This document shows positions 23,170 to 36,695 of a stretch of 64,000 bases of DNA, piece by piece; the first letter of the stretch is position 1, and each line of letters starts with the position of its first letter. The position numbers and the translations under genes were made by a program. Below the pieces are notes generated by a model. The model was not told where the DNA came from, searched no databases, and saw only the letters and a list, made by a program, of their open reading frames with translations. This DNA comes from Atherinomorus stipes (lineage: Eukaryota; Chordata; Actinopteri; Atheriniformes; Atherinidae), in the NCBI GenBank assembly GCA_023101725.1, contig JALJCO010013735.1, forward strand, positions 1 to 64,000, written 5' to 3'.

Positions 23170-24031
23170 AGGGGAAGTTCAGAATTTTTGACATAGGGCC
23201 TCATTTACAAGTGAGCCAGAATACTACTGATACTGAAGACAGTTTCAACATATTTTATCCCGTTATTCTAGTTCCAGGAGGTTGCTGATGCTAATGCTAG
23301 TGGAAGTCAATAGGAATCTGCTAGCCTGTCATTAAAACCTATCTTATCCACTCCATACAACATCCGAGGCAAATCAGCAAGCCTATCTGTATAAATGTCG
23401 TGTTAAACTAGTAAACTCGTGTGTTAAAAAAGTAAAACTAGCCTTATATGACAAATTTTGTACAGTATTACATATTGAGGAACTAGTTTCTTACCAGCTT
23501 ACTACCTTTGCCAGTGTATTTCAGTTCATAGAGACATGGTGACAGTTTGATGAAAAAAGTTTGAAATCATCTTTTAAAAATTCGACGTATCCTCATGCAT
23601 TTCAGACGTGGTCGTATTTTAGACTTTATATTTGTGTAATCAAATTCCTTCATGCATGTAGCAGCAGATGACATCACTCTGCTGCCAAATACAGGAAGTA
23701 AAACTTTGTAAAGTTTCTCAGCAGCAACAATCAAAATGCAATAAAATCAAACTAAATAGTTAGTTTGATTTGTAACATTATTCTGTTAACACAGCATTTA
23801 CACAGATAGTCTGAAGTTATAAATGATTTGCCTCAGATGTTCTGTGGAGTGGATAAGATTGTTATTAATGACAGGCTAGCAGATTCCTATTGACTTGCAC
23901 TAGCATTAGCATTGGCGACCTCCTGGAACTAGAATAACGGAATGAAATATGTTGAAACCGTCTTCAGTGATCAGTAGCATTCTGGCTCATTTGTAAATGA
24001 GGCCCTATGTCAAAAATCCTGAACTTCCCCT
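23170..24031. mobile_element. TTAA-flanked element with 200-bp inverted arms
   Basis: TTAA lies at 23166-23169 and 24032-24035. The arms (about 23170-23372 and 23829-24031) start AGGGGAAGTTCAG and include GACATAGGGCCTCATTTAC, with high identity. The 862-bp element has no transposase. It shares the TTAA duplication and AGG start with elements at 31016, 39215, 39951 and 49361. Confidence 0.9.
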
Positions 24032-24103
24032 TTAAAGTTAGTTTGGTGTTTAGATTTCTAGTTATCTGAGCAGATTCCTAGATTTCATATTTTTATATTT
24101 TTT

Positions 24104-26089
<1,986 letters not shown>

Positions 26090-26099
26090 CATTAGACAA

Positions 26100-28070
26100 T
26101 AAAGTTGAGTTGACACCACAAACAAAGATAATCAGGTCAAACAAAAACTTCTAGTGTGTGTTCACAATATTATCCAATCACATCCTGTTTGTGTCCAATT
26201 ACCAAGAAAATGCAAAAAAAACAAAAAAAAAACCATTAAATTCAGTTTGACTTTTTAAAAATTATAAAATGTTTAACTTAAAAATATGAGTTAAGGGGCT
26301 GCCTTAAAATTTGGAGTTAAATGGAACGATTTTGTGTTTAAGATGCGCTTAAGGATTTAAATTTATAACAACAATGTAGCAGAAGCTTGTTCATTTGACA
26401 TCAATTTAAACTTTTTGGAAAACGAAAATGCAGTTTACAGTGCAGATTGTGATAAAGCCTGACAGCTGACTGAAGGCTCGGTAAGCTCATCCACGCAGCG
26501 TTCCCCGTGTTACCAGTTTACCAGAATTGGATTAGACGGAGAAAACTCCTCTGTGGAAAGCTTAGAGATCCAATCAGCATTCAGCTGCTGTAGAAAATCA
26601 CTCTGAGCTGTTCTGTGATTACTTTAATGCTATCAAAGCCCCACTCATTGTGAACACAGTCTTAATTAGTACAACTTTAATTAAGGCCTGCTTCCTCCAG
26701 CTCGGGTGTGCAGCCGTACCGACCGTTCAAAACAAGGACAGCAGCAGTGAGAGGACCCCTGTGGAGGATGTGCTGCCCGGCTGCTGGTAATGATCCCATC
26801 CACCGCTGATTGGCCGTGTGTGTGGCGGCCTTACACGTTGGTGTCAGACGGCGGTACGGAGCGGAGACAGGCTTCACAGCCGTGATGATGCTGCAGTTAC
26901 AACAACAGGCTCATTAAAGGTGACACGAAGATTAGAAACACTGAAGCAGCCGTTGATCTGTGGCCTGTCCGCCTCTCATCAGCTTCCAGGACGCTCCGAA
27001 CATGTCCTGCTGGTGAGGACACCGTCAGAGATAAAGACTGCTGAACATTAGTTTATTTCTCAGGTGGTTTTGCATCGATCAGCTGCAGACCTGGGCTAGA
27101 CCGTATCCCAGCCATCCCAGAGTCTCTAACACGCCAACCGGCATTTCAGAGATGGCCGGCCTCTCTGTGCACCCATCTTTGGCCTGGAGGTCAGGTGGTG
27201 GGGGAGCTGAAGGCAGGCCCATTATCTTCAATAATCAGCCCCAACCATGTCTGAATGCAGAAATTTAATTAACAAGTGTTTGGCTGACATTTCCGCAGGA
27301 TGCCTTCTTATTCGTTTCAGTGCTTCTCCCATTTAATTGAGTAGAAATTCATGATTATTTCTGACCTGCTTTTCCTATCATGCTAAATAACCTAGCATGT
27401 TCCACTGTGTCCAGGCGTGGAGCAAGTGTCACATTGCAGAGGGGGCGGTAACTTGTAGTGGGCCCTTATGGGCTATATACCATTTCGTTAAACAATTCAC
27501 ATATCTGATCTGGAGCTGCTGTAGGTCTATTAGGCCTCTACCCAAAAAGGGACTGAATGAACGGCTTTAGTTTCAAATATGAAAACAATTCTCACATTTT
27601 GATCCATAAACAAATATTAAATATAATCATAGACAAACTAAAAGACTCAATTTGCTCACTAGACAGCAGTTAATTTGTAAAACAAAGTAAATGAACGTCA
27701 GACTCTGCAATGACACAGCTGATCAATTAGTAGCTTAAACATGGCAATCGGAGACAGAAGGACAAAATGGACAGTGTGGATTAGATGAGTTCGGCAGTAC
27801 AGTTTGTGCCATTTCAGACCCACAGACAGCGTCATGGACTTGCAGGTGTGCCAGGGTGTGTGGGTGCCACACAGAGACAGCTGCACACCTGGCTGACTAC
27901 CAGTAAGTGAGTGACCTTCGCCCAGCGAGCATTGTGGAGCGCGAACTGCTGCTAACAGCTATGAAATAGAGTTCCCTGCTCTTTGACAGACTCCTGGACG
28001 AACTGAACAACCGTTTTTAGATTGACTCTTATGGAGTAATGAAGCTGCTGCCTCCCTGCTGCCCATCAGC
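26100..28070. other. Unique sequence, possible conserved non-coding segments
   Basis: No gene or repeat was recognised. Parts at 26440-26720 and 27230-27410 are mixed-composition unique DNA with AATTAA/TTAATT-type homeodomain-like words, the look of conserved non-coding DNA. This is an impression only. Confidence 0.35.
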
Positions 28071-28073
28071 GTT

Positions 28074-28505
28074 TTACCAGCTGGGCGCATGAGCACGCTG
28101 AGCAGGCATTACTGTAGTCAGTTCCTGTCCATGATTGAAACATTGGACTCGTTTCCCAACAGGAACTGTTAACTGGTATTCTGGTAACACCGCCTGCTGC
28201 TTCGTGGAGCCTGTTCCACGGATTAAATCCACCAGCAGAGCCACGATGCTCACAGAGAGACTGGACAGCATCTCACTGCTCATCTTTGAAAGAGATTTAT
28301 GCTGGAAAAATGGTTGTTTTTTCCGATTTCTCAGTTGAGTCTTTGGATCTTTTTGCAAAATATCAACCAAGTCTTCTAATGTGATGGCAGAGGGCTGCCA
28401 TCTTGAAATCATGTGATCTGCGGACGTGTTTTGATTAGTTGCTAGATCTTCTGTCCTCAACAGCTCAAGTTGAGCACATGGTGAGTTTTTGGCCTTGTGA
28501 GGCAA
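28074..28505 (-). other. 143-residue open frame, unrecognised
   Basis: A single uninterrupted minus frame begins MPHKAKNSPCAQLELLRTED and is polar and basic with a hydrophobic SVSIVALLVDLI segment near residue 85. The style resembles retroelement ORF1 proteins, but no defined motif is visible. It sits immediately before the 55-bp satellite. It could be a chance frame. Confidence 0.25.
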
Positions 28506-28561
28506 AAAATATCAAACGTGTTTGATTTTCACCTCAAGGCCTCGTGAGGCAGAAAACTCAC

Positions 28562-29382
28562 CAGGTGACACGGCGACGATCTGCTGAGCAAACAGCCTCC
28601 ATGACTCAGCAAAAATCAGACGACACGGTGACAATCTGCTGAGCAAACGGCCTCCATGACTCAGCAGAAACCTGGTGACACTGCCACGATCTGCTGAGCA
28701 AACGGCCTCCATGACTCAGCAGAAACCTGATGACACTGCGACGATCTGCTGAGCAAACGGCCTCCATGACTCAGCAGAAACCTGGTGACACGGCGATGAT
28801 CTGCTGAGCAAATGGCCTCCATGACTCAGCAGAAACCTGGTGACACTGCCACGATCTGCTGAGCAAACGGCCTCCATGACTCAGCAGAAACCTGATGACA
28901 CTGTGACGATCTGCTGAGCAAACGGCCTCCATGACTCAGCAGAAACCTGGTGACACGGCGACGATCTGCTGAGCAAATGGCCTCCATGACTCAGCAGAAA
29001 CCTGGTGACACGGCGACGATCTGCTGAGCAAATGGCCTCCATGACTCAGCAGAAACCTGGTGACACTGCCACGATCTGCTGAGCAAACGGCCTCCATGAC
29101 TCAGCAGAAACCTGATGACACTGTGACGATCTGCTGAGCAAACGGCCTCCATGACTCAGCAGAAACCTGGTGACACGCGACGATCTGCTGAGCAAATGGC
29201 CTCCATGACTCAGCAGAAACCTGGTGACACGGCGACGATCTGCTGAGCAAATGGCCTCCATGACTCAGCAGAAACCTGGTGACACTGCCACGATCTGCTG
29301 AGCAAACGGCCTCCATGACTCAGCAGAAACCTGGTGACACAGCGACGATCTGCTGAGCAAACGCCTCCATGACTCAGCAGAA
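28562..29382. repeat. 55-bp satellite, 15 copies, with four-unit higher-order structure
   Basis: Each unit has the form GGTGACACGGCGACGATC, then TGCTGAGCAAAYGGCCTCC and ATGACTCAGCAGAAACCT. Diagnostic variants recur in the order A (CTGCCACG, AAAC), B (GATGACACTG, AAAC), C, C (GGCGACG, AAAT), giving about three 220-bp blocks with one block lacking a C. Every unit but the first keeps ATGACTCAGCA, a match to the NF-E2/MARE consensus TGCTGAGTCAT on the other strand; the first has the AP-1 core with one change after it. The long minus frames here are repeat artefacts. Confidence 0.93.
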
Positions 29383-29503
29383 AGCTCTGGTGTGCAGCAG
29401 GCATTATATCGGGTTTTGAACATTCTGAGCGATCAGTAAACCAAACAAAGAAGTGTTTAAAGAAGGCCAGGTCAGTCACCACCACAGAGGGAACATCAAC
29501 ACC

Positions 29504-29614
29504 TTTAACTCATTGACTGCCAGACCTTTTCTGAGCAGAGAGCTCCATATTGCCAGGATTTTTAAGCATTTTCACTGATTTTGGGAGATCCACAGAATAT
29601 TGCAGCGGAAATTA
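29504..29614. mobile_element. Possible left end of another TTAA element
   Basis: TTTAACTCATTGACTGCCAG followed by a TTGCCAGGATTTTT and AAGATCCACAGAATATTG-like block resembles a common fish repeat beginning with TTAA. It is cut by the LINE that starts near 29615, so no right end can be seen. Confidence 0.35.
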
Positions 29615-29637
29615 TATATGTATGTATCTCATTATAT

Positions 29638-30529
29638 ATGCTTCCTTTGGGTAATATCATCAGACAACATGGCATAAATTTTCATTGTTATGCAGACGAC
29701 ACTCAGATATACTTATCTATGAAGCCTGATGAAACCAATCAGTTTGTTAGATTACAAAGATGTCTTAGTGACATAAAGACCTGGATGACCCTGAACTTTC
29801 TGCTTCTAAATTCAGACAAGACCGAGGTTATAGTCTTTGGTCCCGAAAAACTCAGGACTAAATTATCTAGCTTTATAGTTGATCTGGATGCATTAATTTG
29901 GCTTTCAGCACCACAGTGAAGAATCTTGGAGTCATTTTTGACCAGGATTTGTCTTTCAACTCCCATATAAAACAGGTTTCTAGAACCGCCTTCTTTCACC
30001 TACGTAATATTGCTAAAATTAGGAACATCCTATCTCAGGACGATGCAGAAAAACTAGTCCATGCTTTTGTTACTTCCAGATTGGATTACTGTAATTCCTT
30101 ATTATTGGGCTGCCCCAAATATGCCTGAAAAGTCTCCAGCTGATCCAGAATGCTGCAGCCAGGGTTCTAACTAGAACCAGCAGGACAGATCATATTTCTC
30201 CAGTTCTAGCTTCTCTTCATTGGCTCCCTGTTAAATCCAGGATAGAATTTAAAATTCTTCTTCTCACATATAAAGCTCTCCATGACCAAGCTCCATTATA
30301 TATTAGAGATCTCATAGTTCCATATATTCCAAGCAGAGCACTTCGCTCTCAGACTGCAGGTCTGCTGGTGGTTCCAAGGGTCTCTAAGAGTAGAATGGGA
30401 GGCAGAGCGTTTGGCTATTAAGCCCCCCTATTATGGAATCAGTTACCAGTTCAGGTTGGGGAGGCAGACACCCTCTCTACCTTTAAGATCAGGCTTAAAA
30501 CCTTCCTTTTTGATAAGTCTTATAGTTAG
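29638..30529 (+). pseudogene. LINE reverse transcriptase C-terminal half
   Basis: The frame includes the catalytic YADDTQIYLS, DIKTWMTLNFLLLNSDKTEV and, after one shift near 29912, NLGVIFDQDLSFNSHIKQ and LDYCNSLLLGCPKYA. A single-base loss at 30124-30128 (GCCTGAAA) creates a stop, and the frame resumes as LKSLQLIQNAAARVLT, ending SYS and a stop at 30527-30529. A TAA also interrupts the FGY-APLLWNQLP segment. The catalytic Asp pair is intact, but the protein lacks its fingers region and is broken. Confidence 0.9.
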
Positions 30530-31015
30530 GGATGGTTAGCCTTCGCTTAGTTAAGCTGCTATAGGTTTAGACTGCTGCGGGACGTTCATGATGCACTGGG
30601 CTCTTCCTCTCCCATGATGCACTGGGCTTTCTTTCCCATGATGCACTGGGCTCTTCCTCTCCCATGATGCACTGGGCTCTTCCTTTCCCATGATGCACTG
30701 GGCTCTTTCTCTCCCACCATCTCTGTCTCTCCATGTAGAAACCTGTGACAGTATTGCATCATTAACTGTGTTCTCCTCTCTCAGCAGATCTGGCTGGATA
30801 ACGTTGCAGTGTTTGTTGGTCTCTCTTTCTGACTTCTCCCCCCCAGCCGGTTGAGGCAGATGGCCGCCCTACCTGAGCCGGGTTCTGCTGGAGGTTTTTC
30901 CTCCCTGTTAAAAGGGTGTTTTCCTTCCCACTGTCGCCACCCCTCTGTGCTTGCTCAGGATGGGGGATTGGACCGGGTCAAGTCCAGATTCCATCCAATC
31001 TGTTGGTTTCCTTAA

Positions 31016-32200
31016 AGGAGCCCTATCATGAAAAATGGACTTTTATGAGCTTTTCAGCATGTCAGTGTGTTATTTCCTCATCAAGAAATGATTTAAATCG
31101 TTATTTTTCTTCATTCATGCATATTTGAGTAATCTACATGAATATTTAAACCAAGCGCTACCTCCCTGCAAACGGCTGACTACCCACCCCGTTACGTATG
31201 AACGTGGCACCAATCACGAAAGTCCAAATGCGCACGCTCAGTATCATAGCAAGACGCCCTCTGTTGAACAGAAACTCAGAGAATCATATACACACTCACT
31301 GAGGAAGAAACTAACACCTGCAGGAAGATTTCCTCAGAGACAAGCAGCCATCAGCTAACAGACGTTTGATCCAGAGTTCAGGAGAATTTTCTTCCTTTTT
31401 TTTTCTTCTTTTTTTTAAGCTCTAGAGGACAGCAAGTTGGGGAAAATGCAGTTACGTTCAGCGTGGTTATGTTCAGCGTGGGAGTTTATTTGTTGTAGTG
31501 GATGAATCGACTTGCCAGAAGTGGTTGGATTATAACTTCAGGAGCAGGGAAAAAAAACCTCAACTTTGTGTGTGAACTTCACTCCTGACAACTTCATGAA
31601 TCTCGGGCAGTAAAGTGTTTTTTTTCTCTGGGATTACTTCTGAAACCTGACGCAGTTCCTACTATAAAAACGCGCATGGACAGACAACAACACTGTGAGT
31701 CAACACATCTCTCAGCTCAATGCTAACTGTTAGGCTATGATTTGTTCGCTAATTTACTTACTTGTCAGGGGTCTCTGTGGTACTTCTGTGGTACTGCGTG
31801 TACTTCAAACTCCATATCAGACTCTGGGTCGAGCGCATACAGCTCCATAACAGGCTGGTCTGTTTAATCCCGTCGATCGGAGTAATTATCCATCAATGTT
31901 TACTACTAACATCCACATGAGAGCTGCCGGTGCCGGTGCTACAGACAATTCTGTGACCCTTCAGAATAAGTGTCTCTTCCGGGGCGACGTCATGAAATGG
32001 GCGTAAAACATGCTGCAATTGGTCGAGAGCTCCGCGGTTCAGTACAGTCAGCCATCTTACTTCCGTGTTGGAAATTAGATGCATCGAAAAACTAATATTT
32101 AACACCAAATTAGTTTCTATAGTAACGATGGGAACATATCTAGCTTATAAATGCCTATATTTGACTTTTTTGAACATTTGGAAAGCATGATACAGCTCCT
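31016..32200. mobile_element. TTAA-flanked element inside LINE 3' UTR
   Basis: TTAA lies at 31012-31015 and 32201-32204. The ends are AGGAGCCCTATCATG and, reverse-complemented, AGGAGCTGTATCATG. LINE sequence GTTGGTTTCC-TTAA-CCAGGCTATTATG is continuous across it. No transposase was seen in the 1185-bp interior. Confidence 0.88.
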
Positions 32201-32326
32201 TTAACCAGGCTATTATGAATCCGACCTGAACTTTTCTGTCTGTTTAAGCGCCCTGAGGTGACACTGTCATGAATGGACGCTATACAAATAAAGTTGAATT
32301 GAATTGAATTGAAAAATGCTGCTTTT

Positions 32327-32552
32327 TTTTTTTTATTACTTTATTTTTTTTTCCTCCATTTTATATCACACCACAGTGACTTACATTATATCAACAAAGG
32401 CCAAATAAATAGATGACAGGAACAACAAAACGTTAACATAAAATAAAGTGCATTATCCAACTAATTGCATCATATCAAACATAGTTACAAATTTTCCAAT
32501 TCCCTTTAATCTCCCTACTGTTCCCTCTAATGAAATAAATCGCACCTTAGGA

Positions 32553-32584
<32 letters not shown>

Positions 32585-32721
32585 AAAAAAGAAAAGAAAT
32601 TAGCCAAATAAGTGAATAATTAAATTCATAAAGACATCTATGCTTTATATTTTCAACAATGATTCTCATGTTACCCCCCCCCCCCCCCCCCCCCTCAGTT
32701 TCATAAAAAAAAAAAAAAAAA
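32327..32721. mobile_element. Probable retrocopy with 15-bp target duplication
   Basis: AAAAATGCTGCTTTT occurs at 32312-32326 and 32722-32736. The insert between starts with a T/A-rich tract and ends in an A run of about 20. It also contains an A-rich run (32552-32590) and a 21-base C run (32674-32694). Long duplication and A tail suggest L1-style retrotransposition. The donor was not recognised and the orientation is uncertain. Confidence 0.5.
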
Positions 32722-32739
32722 AAAAATGCTGCTTTTGAT

Positions 32740-34280
32740 CAAAAATCTGAGAAAACGAGCTTTAAATGCTGAGGTCCGCTTCAAGTGGAAAAGTGTCTTT
32801 GATGCCAATATTTTTTTACTTTAGTAACGCCTTCATCATCTGATCAGCTGTTTACTTCTATGAAACAACAAATACAACACTGAGAAGAGTTTTGGAGGCA
32901 AAATAATTATTTACTAGCTAAATAAGCCACAAGAAGTTTGTTTCACAACATAATATTTGACAGAAACGTCTCTTTCTATCCCCCCTCCTTCTACTCAGCC
33001 AGCTCTGTGGTGCGCAAGCACCCCGCCCCCCTGTAATTAACGTGTAAACACATGATTAGCTGTTAATGTTCAGATTTTAAGTGATGTGTTTACACATGAA
33101 TGGCAGCCGGTGAGTTGATGACACCTGAGACGTAGCTGCTTACATGTAGCACCAGAGTAAAAATGTCCATGATGGAAGATTCTTTGCATTAGCATCCAGC
33201 ATATTATCTGTATGAATGTTAGAATCACTAGTTAAGATAAAATGGCTAAAATCAGCCCAGACAACTGGCAATAATTCAGAATATTTTTGTGGATGTGTGT
33301 AACGACAAGCTCTGGGGGAATGGGGAAGGAAAAGCCCTTAAAATAAAACTAAGATGTTGTAAAGAAGCAAAATCCTCAAATGAGATTTCTTTACACTGTA
33401 ATTAACCTTTAAATAAAGCAGCTTCTCCTCTTTCTTTTCTTCCATTTCAGCATTTATCCACAGAACTAAAACCTGGGGGAGCAGTTATACTTTCTGTTAA
33501 CCACGTTTCTGTCGGAAAATCTAAACTGTTCTAAATCATGAAGTCATTAAAGCAGAGTTCGTATCTACAAAGATCTACAAAGATTACATGTAATCTGTAA
33601 CAGGCGCAAACAGCAGGATTTAAATGAGGATTTAGCTGCTGTTGCTGCACTACGGAAAGTTCAGAAGAGCATGTGGTAAATGCAAATGAAATTCATCCTG
33701 ATGGAGAGATGTTAGTTTCAGAGATATAATATGAGGCAGATAAAAAACAGAATATAAGATAAATATAACAAATAAAAACAATGCAGCAGGTTTCCCTGTG
33801 GGTCGTAAGTACGCACAGACCGCGCGCTCTTTGGCACAACGCCAGGTGCTGGTCCTGCATAATTGCCCCCCCCCCCCCCCCCCCCCCACGCAAAACTCAG
33901 TTAAATGTAGTATCAATAGTTTGTGCTACCTGTCTGGTTATTTTCACTGAGTTTTCTGTGGGGTGGGGGCCAACTTCATGCAGGACAGCAACCTCAGAGC
34001 AGCAGCAGCAGGTGCTGCGGTGTGGAGGACCTGATCTGAATTTAAAAACATGTCATTGGCAAAAAAGAAAAGAAAAGAAAAAGACATATTTAATGTCAGC
34101 TTTAAGCAGCATGATGCTGCAGCTGCAGATGTTCTGGTTCATGTCTACAATAATCGTGTTAAACAGTGATGTTGATTGTTATTTAATTAGATAATGAAAC
34201 CTTGACGTGTGGCCTGCACACCTCATGAGATGTTTTTCTGACCCGATGCTGCATGTCTGCAGTCCAGTGCAGCATTCTTT
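32740..34280. other. No gene recognised
   Basis: Mostly unique AT-rich DNA. A 22-base C run lies at 33866-33887. Open frames across it are proline or glycine artefacts. Confidence 0.45.
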
Positions 34281-35103
34281 AAGCCACGTGTCAAAGTCAA
34301 GGCCTGTGGGCCGCATCCGGCCCGTGAATACATTTTCTTTGGCCCCCAGTATATTTCATTAGTATTAGAACCGGCCCGCAGGCCGCAGCCGCCTGCTGGT
34401 GTTTTGCACGTACCAAAACTTCATTTCCCACAATGCAACGGTTGCCTGCAAACTCACTGCAGCGCCGCGAGCGGGCTGGGAATTCGCGAATTAGAGTGTG
34501 GTAGGGGCCCGCCTTTCTCGCCTCTGATTGGCTAGAAGGCCTCTCTTCTGATTGGCGCTGCTGAGCTGAAAAGCTGAACAACGGAGGTAAACAGCTGAAC
34601 AGGGGTAATGTTTTTAAGTGAATTTGTAGATCTATGAGGAAAATAACTCATGGTTCTGGGTTATAGCCACTGGTTTAATGATGAATGCATTTTTACTGCC
34701 TGTCATTGCATCTTCAATGATGTTTCTAGGAAGCAAGTTACTTTGGTGGCTAGCTGGTCAGACTATCATACAAGGATATCTGTCTGTTACTTGTGTATAA
34801 CATGAAATGTTTTAAAGGGATGCTGCTTGCTTGATCTTCATTTTTCGCTTGTGTGTGTGATCGTTTAGTGGTGTGCGCAGCCATGACTGCTAAGTGTCGC
34901 AGGTGTCACATATGTGCAAAGGAGTCGGAGATCGCCGTCATCCTGGATTAGCTCACAGCTCTTGTTTGAAATGGTTTTGGTAAAGATATGAGCACAGGTA
35001 TTGAATGGTTAAGATCAGGCTTAATGTTCAGGGTTAGTTGATCCTTACCTGTTACCATTACCATTACCTGTTCTTTTTCTTTTTTTTTTTTTTTTTGCTG
35101 CAG

Positions 35104-35273
35104 TGCTCTTTAAAGCTCCAACTTCGCACCAGAGAGGAGGCAGAGACATGGTTGAAGGACTTCCAGCAGTCATCAAAAGTGACCGTCAGAGTCGACAAAA
35201 CACATCCTGTTACTGAGGATTCGGCACGGCCCAATGGCTACAGAGGAAGATTTGCTACAGTTGTGTTTTTGTG
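35104..35273 (+). pseudogene. MULE-like transposase, exon 1 fragment
   Basis: A long T tract and GCTGCAG form a strong splice acceptor directly before the frame that reads LQLRTREEAETWLKDFQQSS and KVTVRVDKTHPV. This matches the N-terminal region of a fish family of MULE-domain proteins with a following zinc-binding module. The normal continuation (a Cys-rich YRCQHN-type segment) is absent, and the frame runs to a stop at about 35273. Confidence 0.45.
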
Positions 35274-35689
35274 ATTTTTTTTTTTTTGGTAGTCAGTGCT
35301 GTACTGTAATGAAGTAGTCTTGAAATCCAGACACACCCTTGTGGTAGTAAATGGTTTTGCTCAGCTGGTACTGTCATGTAAAATTCCCAAGCTCAGGCCA
35401 GAATGGAGCTTTCTGTCGAAGTTGAGCTTAAAAAGTGGTATTAAACTGGAGTCATTCATGAGTAGTAATTAAGCTTTCCTATGTTCAAAGGTTGACATGA
35501 AATGCCAACACAACAAAGTGCAGGCGAGTTACACTAAAAGGGCACACACTGGCCTGCTGGGCTCTACCTTGTGTGAAAAAGCACAGACATAGAACAGGAA
35601 GTCAAGGTTGGCTATTATGCACAACACAATAGAAGAGTTTGGAGATAAACATTACACAGAGCTTAATCCGGATTATGAGCTCGTGTTTC

Positions 35690-35964
35690 TTTTCCATACC
35701 ACTGATGTTCATATTCAGCGGGGGTTGTTGTTGCATGTAACCATAAAACATCAGCACAACCACCCACATGCTTGTGCCGAGGCCTTACGGCAGCCAGATG
35801 TGTCTGGAGAGACTGTGGAGACGTTGGAGAAGCTCTTTCAGAGTGGCACTCGCCCTCCTCAGCCCGAACACCCTGAAATACAACCTGCAGGAGGAACATG
35901 GCCGTGCACATGTGCATGCCTCTGCAGACAGCGCCATCTGCCCAGACATCTACTTCTGCTACCG
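35690..35964 (+). pseudogene. MULE-like transposase, exon 2 with a frameshift
   Basis: The frame reads VTIKHQHNHPHACAEALRQP, whose HNHP block is the His pair of a WRKY/FLYWCH-like zinc module of Mutator-type transposases, then ETVETLEKLFQSG. After a shift near 35850 it continues LKYNLQEEHG and ASADSAICPDIYFCYR. It ends at CTACCG|GTCAGT, a good donor site. The next exon continues the same protein. Confidence 0.5.
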
Positions 35965-36262
35965 GTCAGTTTCATCTTTCAGCCATTCTGGAGATCAGGG
36001 ACTAAACATGTCCTCCATATGAAAATGTCAAGTTATGTCAAAATCAAGGATTGAAAATGAAAAAGCACACCAAAAGTTTAATCTGAAATTTAGTCTTACG
36101 CTTCTGTGCATTGTGTGTGTGCAGTATGCTAGAATGGGTTGGGTGTGTGCGTGTGTGGTGTGAATGTGTGCAAAGAAAGCTTCACGTGTTTAAGGTTAGG
36201 ATGGTGTAAGAATAGCTATACTTTGTCCCCACAAAAAAAAAAGTTATTTACTGCCTTTACAG

Positions 36263-36485
36263 ATTGTACCATTTTTAAGAGGACGCATGGGGCAGCATCA
36301 GGGGATGCCATGATCGAAAACCTCCAGGAACGTCTGAGGATTTACAACAAGGAACAAAGTGATACATGTGCTCGGATGGAGTCCACAGCTGACGGACAGA
36401 CAGTTAAAGCTTTGTGTACTCCAGCCATGAGGAGGATCCACAGACTGGAGAGACACAGCGGAGAAGTGCTCTTCATGGATTCATC
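36263..36485 (+). pseudogene. MULE-like transposase, exon 3 fragment
   Basis: CTGCCTTTACAG precedes the frame FKRTHGAASGDAMIENLQER, continuing through LRIYNKEQSDTCARMEST to RIHRLERHSGEVLFMDSS. FMDSS carries the position of the first catalytic Asp of the MULE DDE domain, and homology stops there. The rest of the catalytic domain is missing. Intron-containing structure is retained, so this was a gene copy and not a retrocopy. Confidence 0.5.
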
Positions 36486-36579
36486 TGCTGTGTTACCATT
36501 GTTTGTTTGTTTTTTTATCATTGCTTCATTTCAAACTTTGTATTGTGTTAGTTAAATAGCCTGAATATAAGTTGGCGGA

Positions 36580-36695
36580 CGTGACGTCAAATGACCTACA
36601 TCCACAGTTTTGATACGGGAAGAAGACGGTCGCGGTAAATTTAAACACTGTAAGCGATAGTTATGGATGCTTCTGCCGTCAGCAGAAGAATCCAC
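36580..36695 (+). repeat. Dispersed repeat, copy 2 (3' part)
   Basis: GTGACGTCAAATGACC, then GAAGAAGACGGTCGCGG and GTAAGCGATAGTTATGGAT match 54771-54885 and, inverted, 57178-57291. Confidence 0.8.

Larger units (their letters stand above)
29615..32310 (+). mobile_element. L2/Maui-type LINE, 5'-truncated, with a TTAA element in its 3' UTR
   Basis: The copy starts inside the reverse transcriptase and continues through the C-terminal region and a long 3' UTR to the tail GCTATACAAATAAAGTTG followed by ATTGA units. The 3' UTR holds five tandem 26-bp units (30588-30716, CATGATGCACTGGGCTC) that the minus copy at 41396-41508 also carries. A TTAA element occupies 31016-32200. Without it the 3' UTR is continuous. 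Confidence 0.92.

Noticed and set aside
28562..29382. CRISPR-like array
   Set aside because: The units are contiguous with no unique spacers, and the genome is a vertebrate.
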